Origin: Heterodera schachtii
Lineage: Eukaryota > Nematoda > Chromadorea > Rhabditida > Heteroderidae
Length of the DNA stretch: 64,000 bases
Assembly: GCA_023374025.1 (NCBI GenBank)
Contig: SIJG01000013.1
Coordinates: 1,855,198-1,919,197 of the forward strand
Direction of reading: 5' to 3'
Part shown: positions 46,259 to 59,730 of the stretch, one piece after another
Layout: each line of letters opens with the position of its first letter
Position numbering within the stretch: position 1 is the stretch's first letter
Made by a program: the position numbers and the translations under genes
Notes under the pieces: model-generated
The model's input: only the letters and a program-made list of their open reading frames with translations
Databases searched by the model: none
What the model was told of the DNA's origin: nothing

Positions 46259-49200
46259 CATATTGTCCATTTTAGGGGGGGGGGGGGGATTTTCGGATGG
46301 GACGTTAGCGAATCAAGCGGAAAGGACATTGCGGGCGAAAAAAATTCATAAAAAGTCAAATAAAAAATAATTATAACTTTTAAAATTAATAAAAATCTGA
46401 AACAAAATATGTTTTAATTATATTCCATGTCAACCCCAACTCTCGCGAAAGTGCCAAATAAAGACGCTATTTAAAAGGGTGCATTTCTTAAAAAAATGAT
46501 TGTTATTTTTATTATCGGTGTTTCGATGAGTCGGCTTCAAGATGATGCTAAACCAGCGGTATGAGTAATCACTGAAACAAAGCAATTCAATTTTAATGGC
46601 CAATTTTTTAAATTATTTTTGATTCATTATATGAATATTTATGGTTTTATGAATGGAGTTTAAATGAAACTTGAAACATTTGTGTATGCAGTCCATAAAA
46701 ATAAAATGCCATCGATCTCGGATTAGAAACCTTCTCATAAATAAGAAATAAAATCATATTTACAAAATATTTAAAACTGATTCTTAAAAAAACTTAAAAA
46801 GAAACAGTAAAATAGAATTAGCATTAATCATTATATTTTATTTCATGCAAATAAATTAATGATTTTCCTTATAAATTATATTTAAAAAATAAAAGAAAGC
46901 AATGTTTTCAAATTGACGAAACATCTGGCAAACATTTGGACTAAACAAAACAATGCCGTCAGTTTTTTAATAGAGGATAAAATATTCAAACAGTTTGAGA
47001 TAATTTGCAAATTCATTTGTATATTCACCAGAATTTAAAAATGTTTACCATTTCATACCTAAAAATCCATATTTTTTCTTTTAATTCAAAATCATCAAAT
47101 TTGTAAAATAAAAACTGTCAAAACACTCAAAAATTAAAAAATACTAACGCTCAAATAATATTTATAACATTAAATATATTTATAATACTGATTTATTGAT
47201 GAAATTCTCTTAGCAGCAAATAAAAATATAAATGGGTAAATTTTTGTTAATTGAAAAAGCTGGCGCCTTTATTTGAAAAAAAAAAACACAGAGAAAGTAT
47301 TCTAATGAATTAATAAACAAAAGAAAATAAAGAGATTTATGAAATAGAATGAAAATAAATAAAAATAAATAAAAATAAAAGGATAAATTTTAACTCATTT
47401 ATCGCAAAAGTTTTTAAATTTTCGAATCTTTTTTACGCGAAGAAATCAGAAGAAGGCCCGGCAGTTGAAGTTCTCAAGACCGAGTGCGCCTCTAAAATGA
47501 CTGAAATTAAAATTTCGTCCTCCGAGAACTCCTTCTCGTTCTTCAATATTTCTGGTAAATTTCGCCTATTCCGAGAATTCAATTGCAAGCCTTCGACGCA
47601 AATTAAATCAACATCAATAAAAAGATATATAAAGCAAGAGTTTTATAAAAATATTAAAACTATAAGTAATATTAAACATTCTTAATATATTTAAATATTA
47701 GAACACATTATTTTATGATTAAAATTCAATCATTTATGATTGATAAATGTCGTAACAGTCAATTAATAAAACTTAATGCTTGTAAAACACGCTAATCTTA
47801 AACAGAATCTGAATAATGGCCATCATATTTGAATTTTCAATAATTTTTGTTTATAATTTTCAGGTATATAAAATAAATCAATAAAATTAAAAAAAAAACT
47901 ATTTAAAATAAAAGAAAATTTATCAAATCACCATTTAAAAGTAAGTAATTAATAAATGAATTGAAAAATAAACAAAAATAAATTTCCAAAAAATGAAAAC
48001 TCTATAATATCAGTGAAAAGATTTCATCGAATAACAAATAAATAATTTTAAAGCACATATTTTCTACAAACCAGTTCTACTTATTATATGATTACTTCAC
48101 ATTTCGCTATATATATAATTCTGATATTGAAAAAGTACAAATTAAATAATCTTAAATCCGAATTAATCAATATTATTTATCAGAAATCAGAGAAAAACCG
48201 AAAAATTACTGTCTAAATAATTAAATTCCAAAAACTGCATAAAAATATTATTATGCACCAAGATTTGCTCAAAAAGAACCATTATGGATGTACATTAAAA
48301 AATAATTTGTTCTGAATTGTATATATGCAATTAATATTATTTAAAAAACAAAAAAATAAATAAAAATAAAAATAAGAAGTCCTCCTCATTCAATAGTTTG
48401 AGTTAAGTTTTTAGGTAATATATTTAATAAATGACACAATGAAATACATGTTAAAAATTTTAATATAAATAATATAAAAGGATGAAAAATATCAGTTTTA
48501 TAGACATTTCAAGCGATTGGAAATTGTCTGCTATCGTCCCACAAACTACAAATATCCTGTGCTATGCGTCAAGATTTTAAATAAAAGAATCATGACGGAA
48601 GTGATTATTTATTTAATAAAATTCGAAATTTAGATTTTAAGTAAAATGTTTAAAAAAATAACAAAGCATAATAACAATACAATATATAATAAAATATTTG
48701 ATAAAATAAACTAGCTATAAAAAGATATAAAACGATGCAAAACGAAAATACCAACCTGTAAGTTAGAGACTGGTAAAATTAAAAATAATATTTCTTTGGG
48801 TTATATACAATCCCATGACAAATACCTTCCTACTTTAATTACCCATGGCTGAGCCAAAAAACATGTGTTGTATTTAAATCTTTCTAAAAGAAATTAGTCA
48901 TCTAAAAATAATTATAATATAAATAACTGTTTAATAAATGAATAGACAAAATAAACAAAAGTAATTTACAAAAAATATGAAAATTCTATAATTAGGAAAA
49001 TGGTTTCTCTTTTTATAACACATTAAATGAGAATCTAAATTATATGAACAATAAAACAAAGAGAAGTACATTAATTAAAATAGCAGACACGAAAAGCATG
49101 TTATCTCTGAAATGCGATCCAACTAATGATCAAAAACAAACTTAAAACTAATTATAATATAAGTAACTTTTTAATAAATGAATGGGCAAAATAAACAAAA

Positions 49201-52200
49201 ATAAATTTACTAAAATAAAGAGAAGTCCATTATTTAAAATACAGACAAGAAAAGCATGTGATCTCTAAAATATGATCTATACATACTAGATTTAAAAAAT
49301 AATTTATAAGATAAAGGTATTGAAAAAAAAAACAAAAAACCTTAAGACAGAAAGAAAGTTCTATTGAGCTATGTAAATTCTGTTTTTTTCTATTAAAAGA
49401 ATTAAAGAAATAGGACGCTAAAATAAGAGATGCCTTTTTTCTGCACTCTCTTTTTTGGTTGTTCACATCTCGTTTTTGGGGACTGTGTGGGAAAAAGTAG
49501 ACTTAGTTTTGTCGAGTTTTAGCTTTTATTTATCAAAAACAAAATTCATTTAAAAAAAAACAAAAATATATTTATAAATTTTTTTACGCTATAAATTTGC
49601 ATTAAAATTATTCAACATCGATCATATATATCTCATTACCTAAAAATAATTAATTCAAATTATTATTTTTATTAATTAAAGATATTATCTGTATTTCCTA
49701 CACACAGAGAAGAAGGGCACGTGTTGCAACTCTATTTAAAAAGAAAAACAACCACAAAAATCTTTTGAACAAGTAACTAATAATATAAATTAATAAAAGT
49801 TTTCAAAACTGTCTGATTATTTAAATCACTGTTTAATAAAGAACACAAAAATTTATTATTAAAAAAATTAATCAAACATTTGAAATACGAATTTGAAAGT
49901 TTCTTCATTGAAATCAGGCAAAGTTAAAATAAATTTCATCAATTATCTATTGAATAAATGAAAATTTTTTAAAAATTTTGCCTAATAAGTGCCTAGTGGC
50001 ATCACCGGACCACAAAATTCTTTGATCTTCAAAGTTAGAGCTAAACATTGAATTTCACAACTACCCAAAAACATTTATTTTTTGGATAAGATCTATCGTT
50101 AAACCAAATTGAAGTGAATTAAAATTATTCCTCTCTGAAATTTACAAAATGTTCCTTTCTGACAAAAAATGCTCAGAAAATGGAAATGGTTTGAATATCC
50201 TTTTTATAGCAGTATATTTGTTCAAAAGTTATGTTATGGCTTACATTTGTGAGTTCTAAATTATAAAATACTCGTGATAAATAAACTTATGATACCCTGT
50301 AAATTCCTATTAATTTAAGCTTTCTTTATTCAGAATATAGCAAGAGTTGAAATTAATGCTTCCCAATCAATCACCAAAGATCACCATGAAAAAAGATTTA
50401 AAAATAATTAATTCTGAATTGTTTTGAAAATTATACCGAAAGATGAAAATTATTTTAATTTTATCAACTTTCAAGTGATTGGAAATTTTGTCTACAGATT
50501 GAATCAACGCAAAACTTATACTCGGTATCAAGATTTGATAAAAAAAATATGGCTTATAATTTTATTTAATTAATATAAATTATATAAAAATTTAATAATA
50601 ATAAATATTCAAATTAATCTATGTAAAAATAATAGATACAAGCTCAATAATGATTCATAAGAAAAACTAAAATTTAACATAACTGTAAATTAAAAAACTC
50701 ATCGATCCTGCCAAACTCCAAAAATAATTAAATCCAGGTATCACACGTATACAAAAATAATTTAATCGCTTAATTGAAAATTTTTTATTCTTACAACAAA
50801 AAAATAATAATTAATTTAATTTCAAAAACAAAACCTTATACTATCTAATTGATTTAATTAGAAATTAATGCAAATGAATTAAATGCTTTTTATAAAAGTA
50901 CATTTAAAACAAATTAAAGAGAAAGACATGACATCCAGGCTAAAGAGCACAACGATAACGTTTGTTTTTGAAATGATAAAAAAATATTCAAAAATTAGAG
51001 GAAAATTTATTTAATCTAAATAAACAACACACCAGGATTATTACACTCGGTAATTTGTATATTGAATCGGAGCAATTATGATAAAATATTTTTGAAAAAA
51101 TAAAAGTTAATTTTAAATGTTCATTGAAAGGATTTACGAATGTCGCGTTTACCACAAAAATTATGCATCCAGTGTAGCCTTGTAAGCAAATTAATTATGA
51201 AATATTCCGTTCATTCGGCACTTTTTAAAATAAGTCATTTACCGGTACTAGTTTGGCGTGGGTTTGCTTCAAATGCTTTCCCCAAAGTCGGTTTATGTAT
51301 ACCAATATTCTTTCAAAAATAAAATAAACATTTTAAAATAATTTCAATAAAGCTATTTTAATAAAAAAAAATTCTGTTCATTTTATAACATACATAATAA
51401 TAAAAGAGAAAGCAAATTTTGTCTATATCTATTTAGATTATAGTAAAAATAATGGGTTTTGCCTCCGTAAAATTAATAATTTAGTTAGTCAATTACCTGG
51501 AAAAATTAAAAGATATTAAATAAAAATTATGCATAAATTTTTATAAAATATTTGAATAAGTAAAAACTTACATTATTTATATTTTTAATTAAAGAAATAA
51601 CGAAATTATCTTCAAAAATAGAACGAATATAACAAAAAAAATTTTTACGAAAGATTTTAGAATAATTCGGCGGTGGCTGCACTTTTATCGACCTTTTTGC
51701 AAACACAGCATCAACCTCGTAGAAAATTTTGTATATAGAAATTAAAAATAATTGATAAAAATTTAATATGAACATACTTCTCTACAAACTACACTATTAG
51801 TGACAGGCAAATCAAGAAACGCCAATGATTCTAAAAATATCATATTAGCCGTAATAATTTTATCTATTAAAAAGGGAATAAATTTACCGATTATTCACAA
51901 TATGTCATCATAAAAAAGTAAATGATGTACAAAATTTTTATTCATTTTGAAAAAATACTTTACGAAAATATAAACAAGTATGACAAAGTAATTATTATGT
52001 AAATAAGAAAAATCGATTAAGAATAAAAAAATATGGCATCCAACTTTTAAATCGATGGCAACAAACTCAACTGCAAAAACAAACATCGCCAAAAAAAAAT
52101 GCTGTCTTATCTGTGTCTTTAAAAGGAGTTAGGAAATCCCTAATTTAATCCAAATTATGATGTGTTTTTCGGACATTAAGTTTTTCAATTTAAAATTTAT

Positions 52201-52650
52201 TTTTCTTACTTTATTTCTAAAAATAATATATATAAATAAATCTCTGCTTTTTTGCACATGTAAAGATTTTTTCTTGTCTTTCTTAAATTTATAATGATAA
52301 ATAACTGATATTTTGCATTTTATTTTGTTTGATATCAATATTATAGCTATATATATTATATAAATGCCCTTTTTAAATAATATAAATTTTGTTTTATTTA
52401 TTTTAATTTTTCCTTCAATTATTATTATTAAAAAGCAATATATTTTTATTTGTTCTGCACTCAGACATTTAATTTATCGAGCAAACCAAAGGCACATTAG
52501 TGCTCTTAATGGTGCCAAAAAGAAAACAAACAAATAAAATTGATCAAAGAAAAATACAAAATGAAAACCGTAATAAAAGTGAAATAAATAAATCAATGTG
52601 AAATTCACAGGTGATTAAAAGTAGTGTAAATGTGGCACAGAAAATTCCTA
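46259..52650. repeat. AT-rich mosaic, part 4 (no genes)
   Basis: Copies of units described above: 46740-47440 (with 28540-29220), 47640-47880 (with 31080-31260), 48510-48780 (with 30385-30650). 48836-48880 resembles 58440-58500 (ttacccatgg.tgagccaaaaa). 49560-49800 is a diverged third relative of the duplicated block's start. 49980-50090 is a GGCGCC-type unit. No gene beyond the exon-like island listed separately. Confidence 0.65.
47443..47554 (+). other. Exon-like GC-rich island in the AT-rich block
   Basis: About 110 bases with codon-like composition read KSEEGPAVEVLKTECASKMT and on to SSSENSFSFFNISG, ending in a good donor, tctg|gtaaat. No acceptor or partner exon is evident, and I do not recognise the protein. 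It may be a captured exon fragment or the remains of a gene. Confidence 0.3.
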
Positions 52651-52651
52651 A

Positions 52652-52800
52652 TCAGAATTCATTGCTTTTATTTAGTAAACCCCTGAATTCCTTTGCCTTA
52701 TTAATGTGCACCGCTACCACTGGAAGATTATTCCAGTTTATTACTATTCTATTCAAAAATTTTTTTGAGTTTTGGCCGTGTGGCGCTTTACTTACACCCC
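52652..52800 (-). pseudogene. Fragment of a LINE reverse transcriptase, C-terminal region
   Basis: The minus strand reads NRIVINWNNLPVVAVHINKA, then KEFRGLLNK, before a stop at 52654-52652. This matches the conserved end of many non-LTR retrotransposon polymerases (pattern NRVV..WN.LP..VV.A.S.N.FK..LD). A short relic with no intact upstream domain. Confidence 0.6.
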
Positions 52801-53146
52801 TATGAATTGAAACATTTTTTTAAAAATTGATCGCAACATCTATTTTTTCTATAAAAATTTTAGATTTAAAAATTTTCCTTATTCAAAAAAATTAGAAAAT
52901 GTTTATTTAATAATCATTTAAATGACCCATACTAAGTTTTTTGATTAAGTTTTACGTGTTTGCTTCCTAAAAAATCTTAATAAAGAATATTTTAAAATAT
53001 TTTGTCCAAAAAGTGTTACTTTTTTTTTTGCTGCCTTTTTCCAATGTTTTGTGCCTTTTTTGTCCTTTTTGTTCATTTTTATGCCTTTTCTCACCATTTT
53101 CGTGCCTATTTTAGGTGCCTATTTTAAAAATTTAGGTGCCTAAAAG

Positions 53147-53504
53147 CGGTGCACCCCAAAACGTCGTCGGCCGAAACGTCGTCGGAAGACTACCATAACT
53201 TTGTTCATTATCAATCAAATTAAGCATATTGGTGTTGTTCGATAGCTCTGGGTGTTTATTATTATTTTCGTTAAGTTTCAAAAAAGTTAAGGCCAGAAGG
53301 AACTCAAAAACCTAGTATTTCGAACTTTTTTTGCTCTGATTTTTTTGTGAATGAATAAAAAATTGTGATAATTTGCAGGCTAATAGCATTTTTCAAAAGC
53401 TTTCTAATAATACAAAGAATGTTTAATTTTATTAAAAAGAAAAAAGTTATGGTCAGAAATTCGTCCGACGACGTTTCGGCTGATGGCGTTTTGTCCTACT
53501 CCGG
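53147..53504. mobile_element. Foldback element with 8-base target duplication
   Basis: Inverted arms built on 'aaaacgtcgtcggccgaaac' (left) and 'gtttcggctgatggcgtttt' (right, mirror); target duplication cctaaaag at 53139-53146 and 53505-53512. 358 bases, no coding capacity. It sits in another repeat that itself abuts a LINE fragment. Confidence 0.8.
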
Positions 53505-53512
53505 CCTAAAAG

Positions 53513-53579
53513 TCCAGTCCCTACTCAGTGGAAGTGTCTTAGGACCATTGCTCTTTTTAATTTTTATAAACGATCTATA
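53513..53579 (+). pseudogene. LINE reverse transcriptase fragment
   Basis: The plus strand reads SGSVLGPLLFLIFINDL and then stops. This is the reverse-transcriptase segment usually written QGSVLGPLLFLIYINDL in non-LTR retrotransposons. Only this short piece survives. Confidence 0.75.
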
Positions 53580-53649
53580 AAATCTAAAATAAATGGGGTA
53601 GAAATTACAACTGAAAAAGGTTTTGTTGTATTTAGGGAAAAATTCAAGA

Positions 53650-53895
53650 AAAGCAGCTTATAAATTCAAGTCCTCGACAACTTTGTCGAATAATTTGTAT
53701 TTGTCGTCTTGTGAGGCGTGCGAAGATGTGCTGGCGTAATTTGGCGTCGCTTGGTGACTTCAGCGACGTAAGGAGAACCAGGCATTTGAATTACTTCTCA
53801 TTTAATTCCGAAAAACGGAATTTGCGGAGGGCTGCCTTCAGTCGGTTCACAAAAATTTCGAAATTTTCGCCATCCTCTCGACACACTAAAAATTG
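53650..53895 (-). pseudogene. Gag-like fragment of an LTR retrotransposon, with an internal stop
   Basis: The minus strand reads ENFEIFVNRLKAALRKFRFS, then FKCLVLLTSLKSPSDAKLRQ, resembling the Gag region of nematode Gypsy/BEL-type elements (…QFKCLIF..GL..P.DAEIR..LL.R…). The codon before FKCL is TAA where relatives have Gln. A dead relic; nothing else of the element is visible nearby. Confidence 0.6.
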
Positions 53896-55419
53896 GAAAA
53901 AAGCATAAAAATTAAGGGATTAAGGCACAAAAAATTAAGAAAGGCGTCAAAAACGTTGGTTTTCTCCCTAGTTCTAAAAAAACCACAAAATAGATGCTAA
54001 AATTGGGAATGAGACACATATTTAAAAACCAAAAATTCTTGTCAATAAAAATAAATAAAATAAATTTTAGAGATGGATTTTTGATAAAATTTTTCAATTT
54101 CTGAACAATTGAAAAACCTCAGGACTGAAGAATTCATATTAGAATCCCCATTAAAATTAAAAAGTAATAATATTTGGTAAAAATACCAATACAGAAAACA
54201 ATTACTATGCATCAAGATTTGGTCAAAAAAGAATCATAACAGATATATTTATTTCATTAATAAAAACAGTTAAATAAAAGTTTCATCAAATATTCGTCAT
54301 GAAGAAAGCTTTAAACAATTATTGAGGTTAAGTTTTGGATAACATATTTAATAAATAACAGAATGAATACTTGTTAAAAATAACGAATATAAAATAATAT
54401 AAAATGATTAAAAGGATGAAAAATATCAATTTTATAGACACTTCAAGCGATTGGAAATGTGTACGACCAAAAGAGTATAAAAATGAAATGCTTACTTATT
54501 TAAAAAAACTCGAATTATAGATATTAAGTAAAAAAATATAATAACAATATAAATAAAAAAATAATAAACTTCTGGTAAAAATAAACTAATTATAAAAAAT
54601 ATAAAACTATGCGAAATGAAAATCCCAACCTGTAAGTTTTAGACTGGTAAAATTAATTTGAGAGAGTTTGAAATGTTTTTAAATCCGGTATTTTGAAAAA
54701 AACTTGGTCAGTGTTAACAGACCTAAATCGCATTAGATCTGTTTAACAATTCTAAATTGCATTAATTATAATATTTGTAGTTACCAAATTATTTTATATA
54801 AATTTATGCCGCAAAAAAGCAAACAAAATTTCATTATTCAATAGTAATTATTGAAAATTTAGATATTAAAAATTCTGTTAACCGGTTCTTCTCCGAATAA
54901 AGATTCGATTCAGAGTTCAATAAAATATTTGGCCAATTAGGTACAAAAATTGCATATTTATTTTTAAAAATTGGAGAAGAAATTAGCAAATTTTTAATTG
55001 ATTCAAATTTTTTTTGTGTGTGTTTGAAATTAAAAGCAAAAGTTTATAATTATTTTTTTTGAAAAATAATTATTAATCTGTGTATTTAAAAATAAATATA
55101 ACTTGAATAAATTTACTAAACAAATAATAAACGAAATTAACAAGAAAATTTAATGAAATAATACACACATTAATCTGTACGGATTTTCAAAAACAACATC
55201 TTAATTATATATTTATGAAGATTACTCAAAAAACCTCAGAAATAAAAAATTCAAGATAAAAATAAATGTTATTAATTACCTTTAAAATTGATTTATGAAT
55301 GGAAGAAAATGGTCGAGCTAATATTTTAAATCATTAAATAAAAGAAGTAATTAAGTTAAAACATAGAACACTAAATTTTTAAAGAAGAAAAGTGAGTTCC
55401 AAATTACAAAATACTTAAA
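53896..55419. repeat. AT-rich mosaic, part 5 (no genes)
   Basis: 54200-54260 and 54410-54660 are diverged copies of the units at 48250, 48510 and 48730; 54870-55130 corresponds to 28080-28330. No gene seen. Confidence 0.65.
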
Positions 55420-55875
55420 CCGGCAAAATGAAGTGATAATACTGTAATACTCCGCGTTCTAAAGAAACTGATTAATTTATGAGTTATCAATAGTGTTTTT
55501 GAAAAGAGTAAAACCAAATTTTAGTAAACGAAATTGGATTACCTACAAGAAAATTCCAAAAAAAAAGAAAAGATACCTAAATTAACTTCTTATAAAGTTC
55601 TTTTTTCAAAGTATTTGATTATAAAACAAAAAATACAGAATATAATTCTTGAAGTAAAAAAAACAAAAATATATTTATCTTTTACATTATAAATTCGTTA
55701 AATTCTTCTAAGGGGCAATATACTATTTTATAAAAATTAATTATTAATTTCAAAAATAACAAAAATTACATAAAATAATTCAATATATATATATATTCCT
55801 ATTTTCTAACCTAAAATCATTTCGATGAATTAGTCAAATATATTTTATTAAACTGAAATAGACCAGACCATTTGC

Positions 55876-56790
55876 ATTCGCTTCCCATCGAGAAGAAGAG
55901 CATGTGTTACATCTCGATTTAAAAATGAAAAACATAAAATCTTTTGAACTATTCATTATATACAAATAATAAAAATCTTCAAAACTGTCTATAATTTTCT
56001 ATTAAACTAATTTTACTGAATATTATTTTTAAACCAATTATTTGGTGACAAAAATATTTATCTTGCTCAGAATAATACTACACTATAAAAATCCTAAACA
56101 TATAAACAAAATCATCTTCAAATCTTCCTTTGAATTATATATAATTTTTTTATTAAAAAATGATTACTAAATTATTTGTCGGAAAGGAAGGTCTTAGACA
56201 GAAGGGGTGGATAATCAAGATATAATATTTTAAAAATTTATCAAGTTAATTGCTAAGAATTTAAAAATTATAAATGTTTTAATTAAACAAAGTTATATGT
56301 ATAGCGGCACTTTAATGGATGCAGTTAACCTAAAAATTGCTTTTTAAGAAGGAGGATATGTGATTGGGATGATGACTATTTTTAATATTTTACTTATTTC
56401 CCGTAAAAAACATTGAAAAGAAAAGAATAAATAAGAAAAGAATAAATAAAGTCTAAATGAAGAAATAAATATTATTGTTTGTTATTTAAATTAATGAAAT
56501 ATTTAATCCGATTTTAGTGTAATTTTAAAAAAACCAAAGTTCATATAAAAGTCACTTATTAATTTTTTTTTTAATCTCATCTATTTAATATGTTATCTCA
56601 ATATTAAAAAAATATTTCAAAAATTTAAATTAAAAAATATAGAAGGTTAATAAAAAAAATAATTTAATTAAAGGTTTTGTTTCCTTCTAGACCGAGTTCA
56701 ACCTCGGAGACTGATCAAATTCGTTTGATATATGGAGGAAGCCTATCCAAGAGAGTGAAAAGGTAGAAAAGTCGAAGGAATTAAATATAA
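55876..56790. repeat. Duplicated block, right copy (about 99% identical)
   Basis: Partner of 40748-41663. Contains an internal tandem of aagaaaagaataaat (two copies) and an island reading 'ttctagaccgagttcaacct' then cggagactgatcaaattcg, both shared by the two copies. No open reading frame of note. Confidence 0.9.
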
Positions 56791-59729
56791 ATTATTTAAA
56801 AATATATATAAAATGCTCAATAATTTAAAACAAATCTAAATTGTGAATGAATTTGTTCAAGAACAACAGAAAAGCCTTAAAGCCATTATATTTCTGATTT
56901 AATATACATTGGATTATACTATTACAACTTTAATAAATTAATGACTAACTAATTCAAAATAATTTAAAAATACTATTTTCAACAATCAAAATTCAATCAC
57001 TGAAAATAATTTTTAAAATTTTTTAAATAAAATAACTTAAATAAGCTACCAAAACGGATGCTCAAATTAAATTTTAACAATTTGAAGTCGAAAAATGTAA
57101 ATTATTCTTAATATTAAATATAATAAATAATATAACAGACGCCTGCAACTATTTATAAGGTCGTAATAGCAAATTTATGCACTAAATTATCAAAACGTTT
57201 GACTCGAATTGAAAGAGAAGAAGAAGAGGAGGAACTACAATAAAAAAAAGTTTAAATTGAAAAGGCTAATTACAAAAATATTATATTTACATTAGTCAAG
57301 GCCCCCTAACTATAAAATGAAAATTAAATTTAAATGAAATTAACGTACGTTAAAATAAAAATTTATTCTAGTCATAAAAAATAATTAACAAAGTATCATT
57401 ACAATTTTGAGTCCCTTCTGACTTTTAATCGCCAATGAATTGCAAATTTATGCAAAATGCTGGTATAATTCATCTTTTGGATACGAAATTTTGTGAATTT
57501 TATGTCGCCTTTTAATTTTTCGTTGTTATTTTTTATTAATGCAAATAAATTAAATGCTTTACTTTTTAATTATTTAGAAAAAATTAAAAAAATTAACATA
57601 AATCCGGATTATAGAACTATTTTATCGACTAGCACTATTTGCATAGTTTTCGAACGAATTTTGAGTAGAAAAAACAAAAGAAATTTAACAGTACTCCAAC
57701 CCAATGTAACAATCGGAAAGATGCATTAAATCACCAATTTTATTTTTTTTAAAAAAGATAAATAACAAAGACCAAACATCATTATTATAAGGAACCTTAT
57801 TTTTGCAAAACATGATTATTCCCATGAATTTACAAATTTAGCAATTTTATGCTATGAAATTATTAATCAAAAAGTTTAATATATGCTCCAATAGGGAAAT
57901 GATTTCTTTTCTCTGCTGATAACAATAGGAAATGTCTGATTCGAATTTAATTATATAAATGAGAATTCCTAAATAATTAATTATAAAAAGTTGAATTCCT
58001 AAAATCAACTATATAAAAAAGAATTACTAAATAAAATAAAGAAAAAAAGGAACAATTTAAATAAAAATAATAAAAATTATAGGAATAAAAAGAAATGACG
58101 GAAATATACTGTATAAAAATTATATATAATAATGGCGGTCATAAAATATTTTTCGATTTGCGAAACAATCAACGTTATTATTATTCATTCAATTAATTTC
58201 ATTAAAATTACGATAAACTAAAAAGATTAATAAGAAATATGAAAAGAAATTTTATAAAATAAAAGATAGGGAAAAGCATTTTTTTAAATATTTTCATAAA
58301 ATAATAAACCTAGGAAAATGCTGAATTCTAACAAGACATAAAAATTCTAAAAAATAAATTAAGAAAATCTGATTGATTTTTACAAATATGGATTAACAAT
58401 ATGCATGAAAGAATGCATAAGAATAAATACCTTTCGCCGATTTGAATTACCCATGGTTGAGCCAAAAAAGCATGTGTTTTATTTAAATATTTCAAAAAGA
58501 AATTAATCATTTAAAAGTTATTATAATTTAAGTAACTGTTTAATAAATGAATGGACAAAATAAACAAAAATGAATTTACAAAATTATGAAAATTCTATAA
58601 TTGGGAAAGTGATTTCTCTTAAAAATAATCATTCTATGTACAAAATATTTAAATATTTTAGATTCCATTTAAGAACTGTGTAAAATTAATAGTTTTTCGG
58701 TAATTTTAATTTTATCTATATAAAAAACCACAAAAATTCCATTAAAAACGGAATACTTAAAACAGGGAATTATTTCTCTACTGATAAATAAATGAAATAT
58801 AATTCGAACTAAATTATTATACAAGAATTCCTAAAACTAACTGATACGAAATGGAATTAACCAAATAAAATAAACAAAAAATAACATTGAAATAAAATGA
58901 ATTAAAATATTAGGAGTACAAAGGAAATGATCAATTAAAAAATGATAAAAAGTAGATCATTTAGAAATGTTCTCGCAAGAAATGCCAATTAAAGTATGCT
59001 GACGATGCGAAATTCGCTGGATTATGCCGAATTTTACGACGAGAAAAAATACCAAGAATAAATAACATATTAGAAAACAAAAAACAGGTGCCCAAGCTAG
59101 TGTCATTTTTCAAAAATTATGAGCAAAAAATGATGAAGAAAAAAAGAACAATTGAAATAAAAATAATTAAAACTTAGGAATTCAAAGGAAATGATCAAAA
59201 TAAGTACGGTATAAAATTATATATAATATGGCGATCATAAAATTTAGTAACATTTGCAAAACAATCAACATTCTTTGTTTCGACAATATTTTATCAAAAA
59301 AAAAAATTACAAGTTAAAATAAGATAAATTAGAAAGATTTAAGAAATACCAAAGAAATTTATATAAATTAAAAGTGGGTAAATTTTTTCTAATCTTGGTT
59401 TTAAGCCATTAAAACTAAAAAGCATTTTTTCCCTAATTGAACAAAATTGTTACAAATATGGATTATACAATACCCATGAAAAAAACATATTTCACGTTTA
59501 ATTAGAATGGACCAAATAAATAAAAATAAATTTCCAAAAAAAAAATATGAAATGCTATAACTGGGCAAATAGTTTCTCAACTGATAATATATGAAATTTA
59601 AACTAAATTAAATGAATGAAATCCAATTCCAATAACGAAAAACAAATATAAAGAAAGTTCGTCCGATATCAAAAAACTCGAAAGATGATCATGGACGGGC
59701 TACAACATTGGAAAAGGATAAACAAAAAA
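56791..59729. repeat. AT-rich mosaic, part 6 (no intact genes)
   Basis: 56880-57240 is the diverged counterpart of 41680-42060. 57493-57729 is open on the plus strand but AT-driven and unrecognised. 58440-58620 resembles 48830-49010. A LINE fragment lies at 58971-59097. Confidence 0.6.
58971..59097 (+). pseudogene. LINE reverse transcriptase fragment with the YADD catalytic motif
   Basis: The plus strand reads CQLKYADDAKFAGLCRILRR, then EKIPRINN. YADD at 58995-59006 is the catalytic metal-binding motif of reverse transcriptases, and 'YADDAKF' is typical of nematode LINEs. Surrounding residues decay into AT-rich sequence. Confidence 0.7.
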
Positions 59730-59730
59730 G

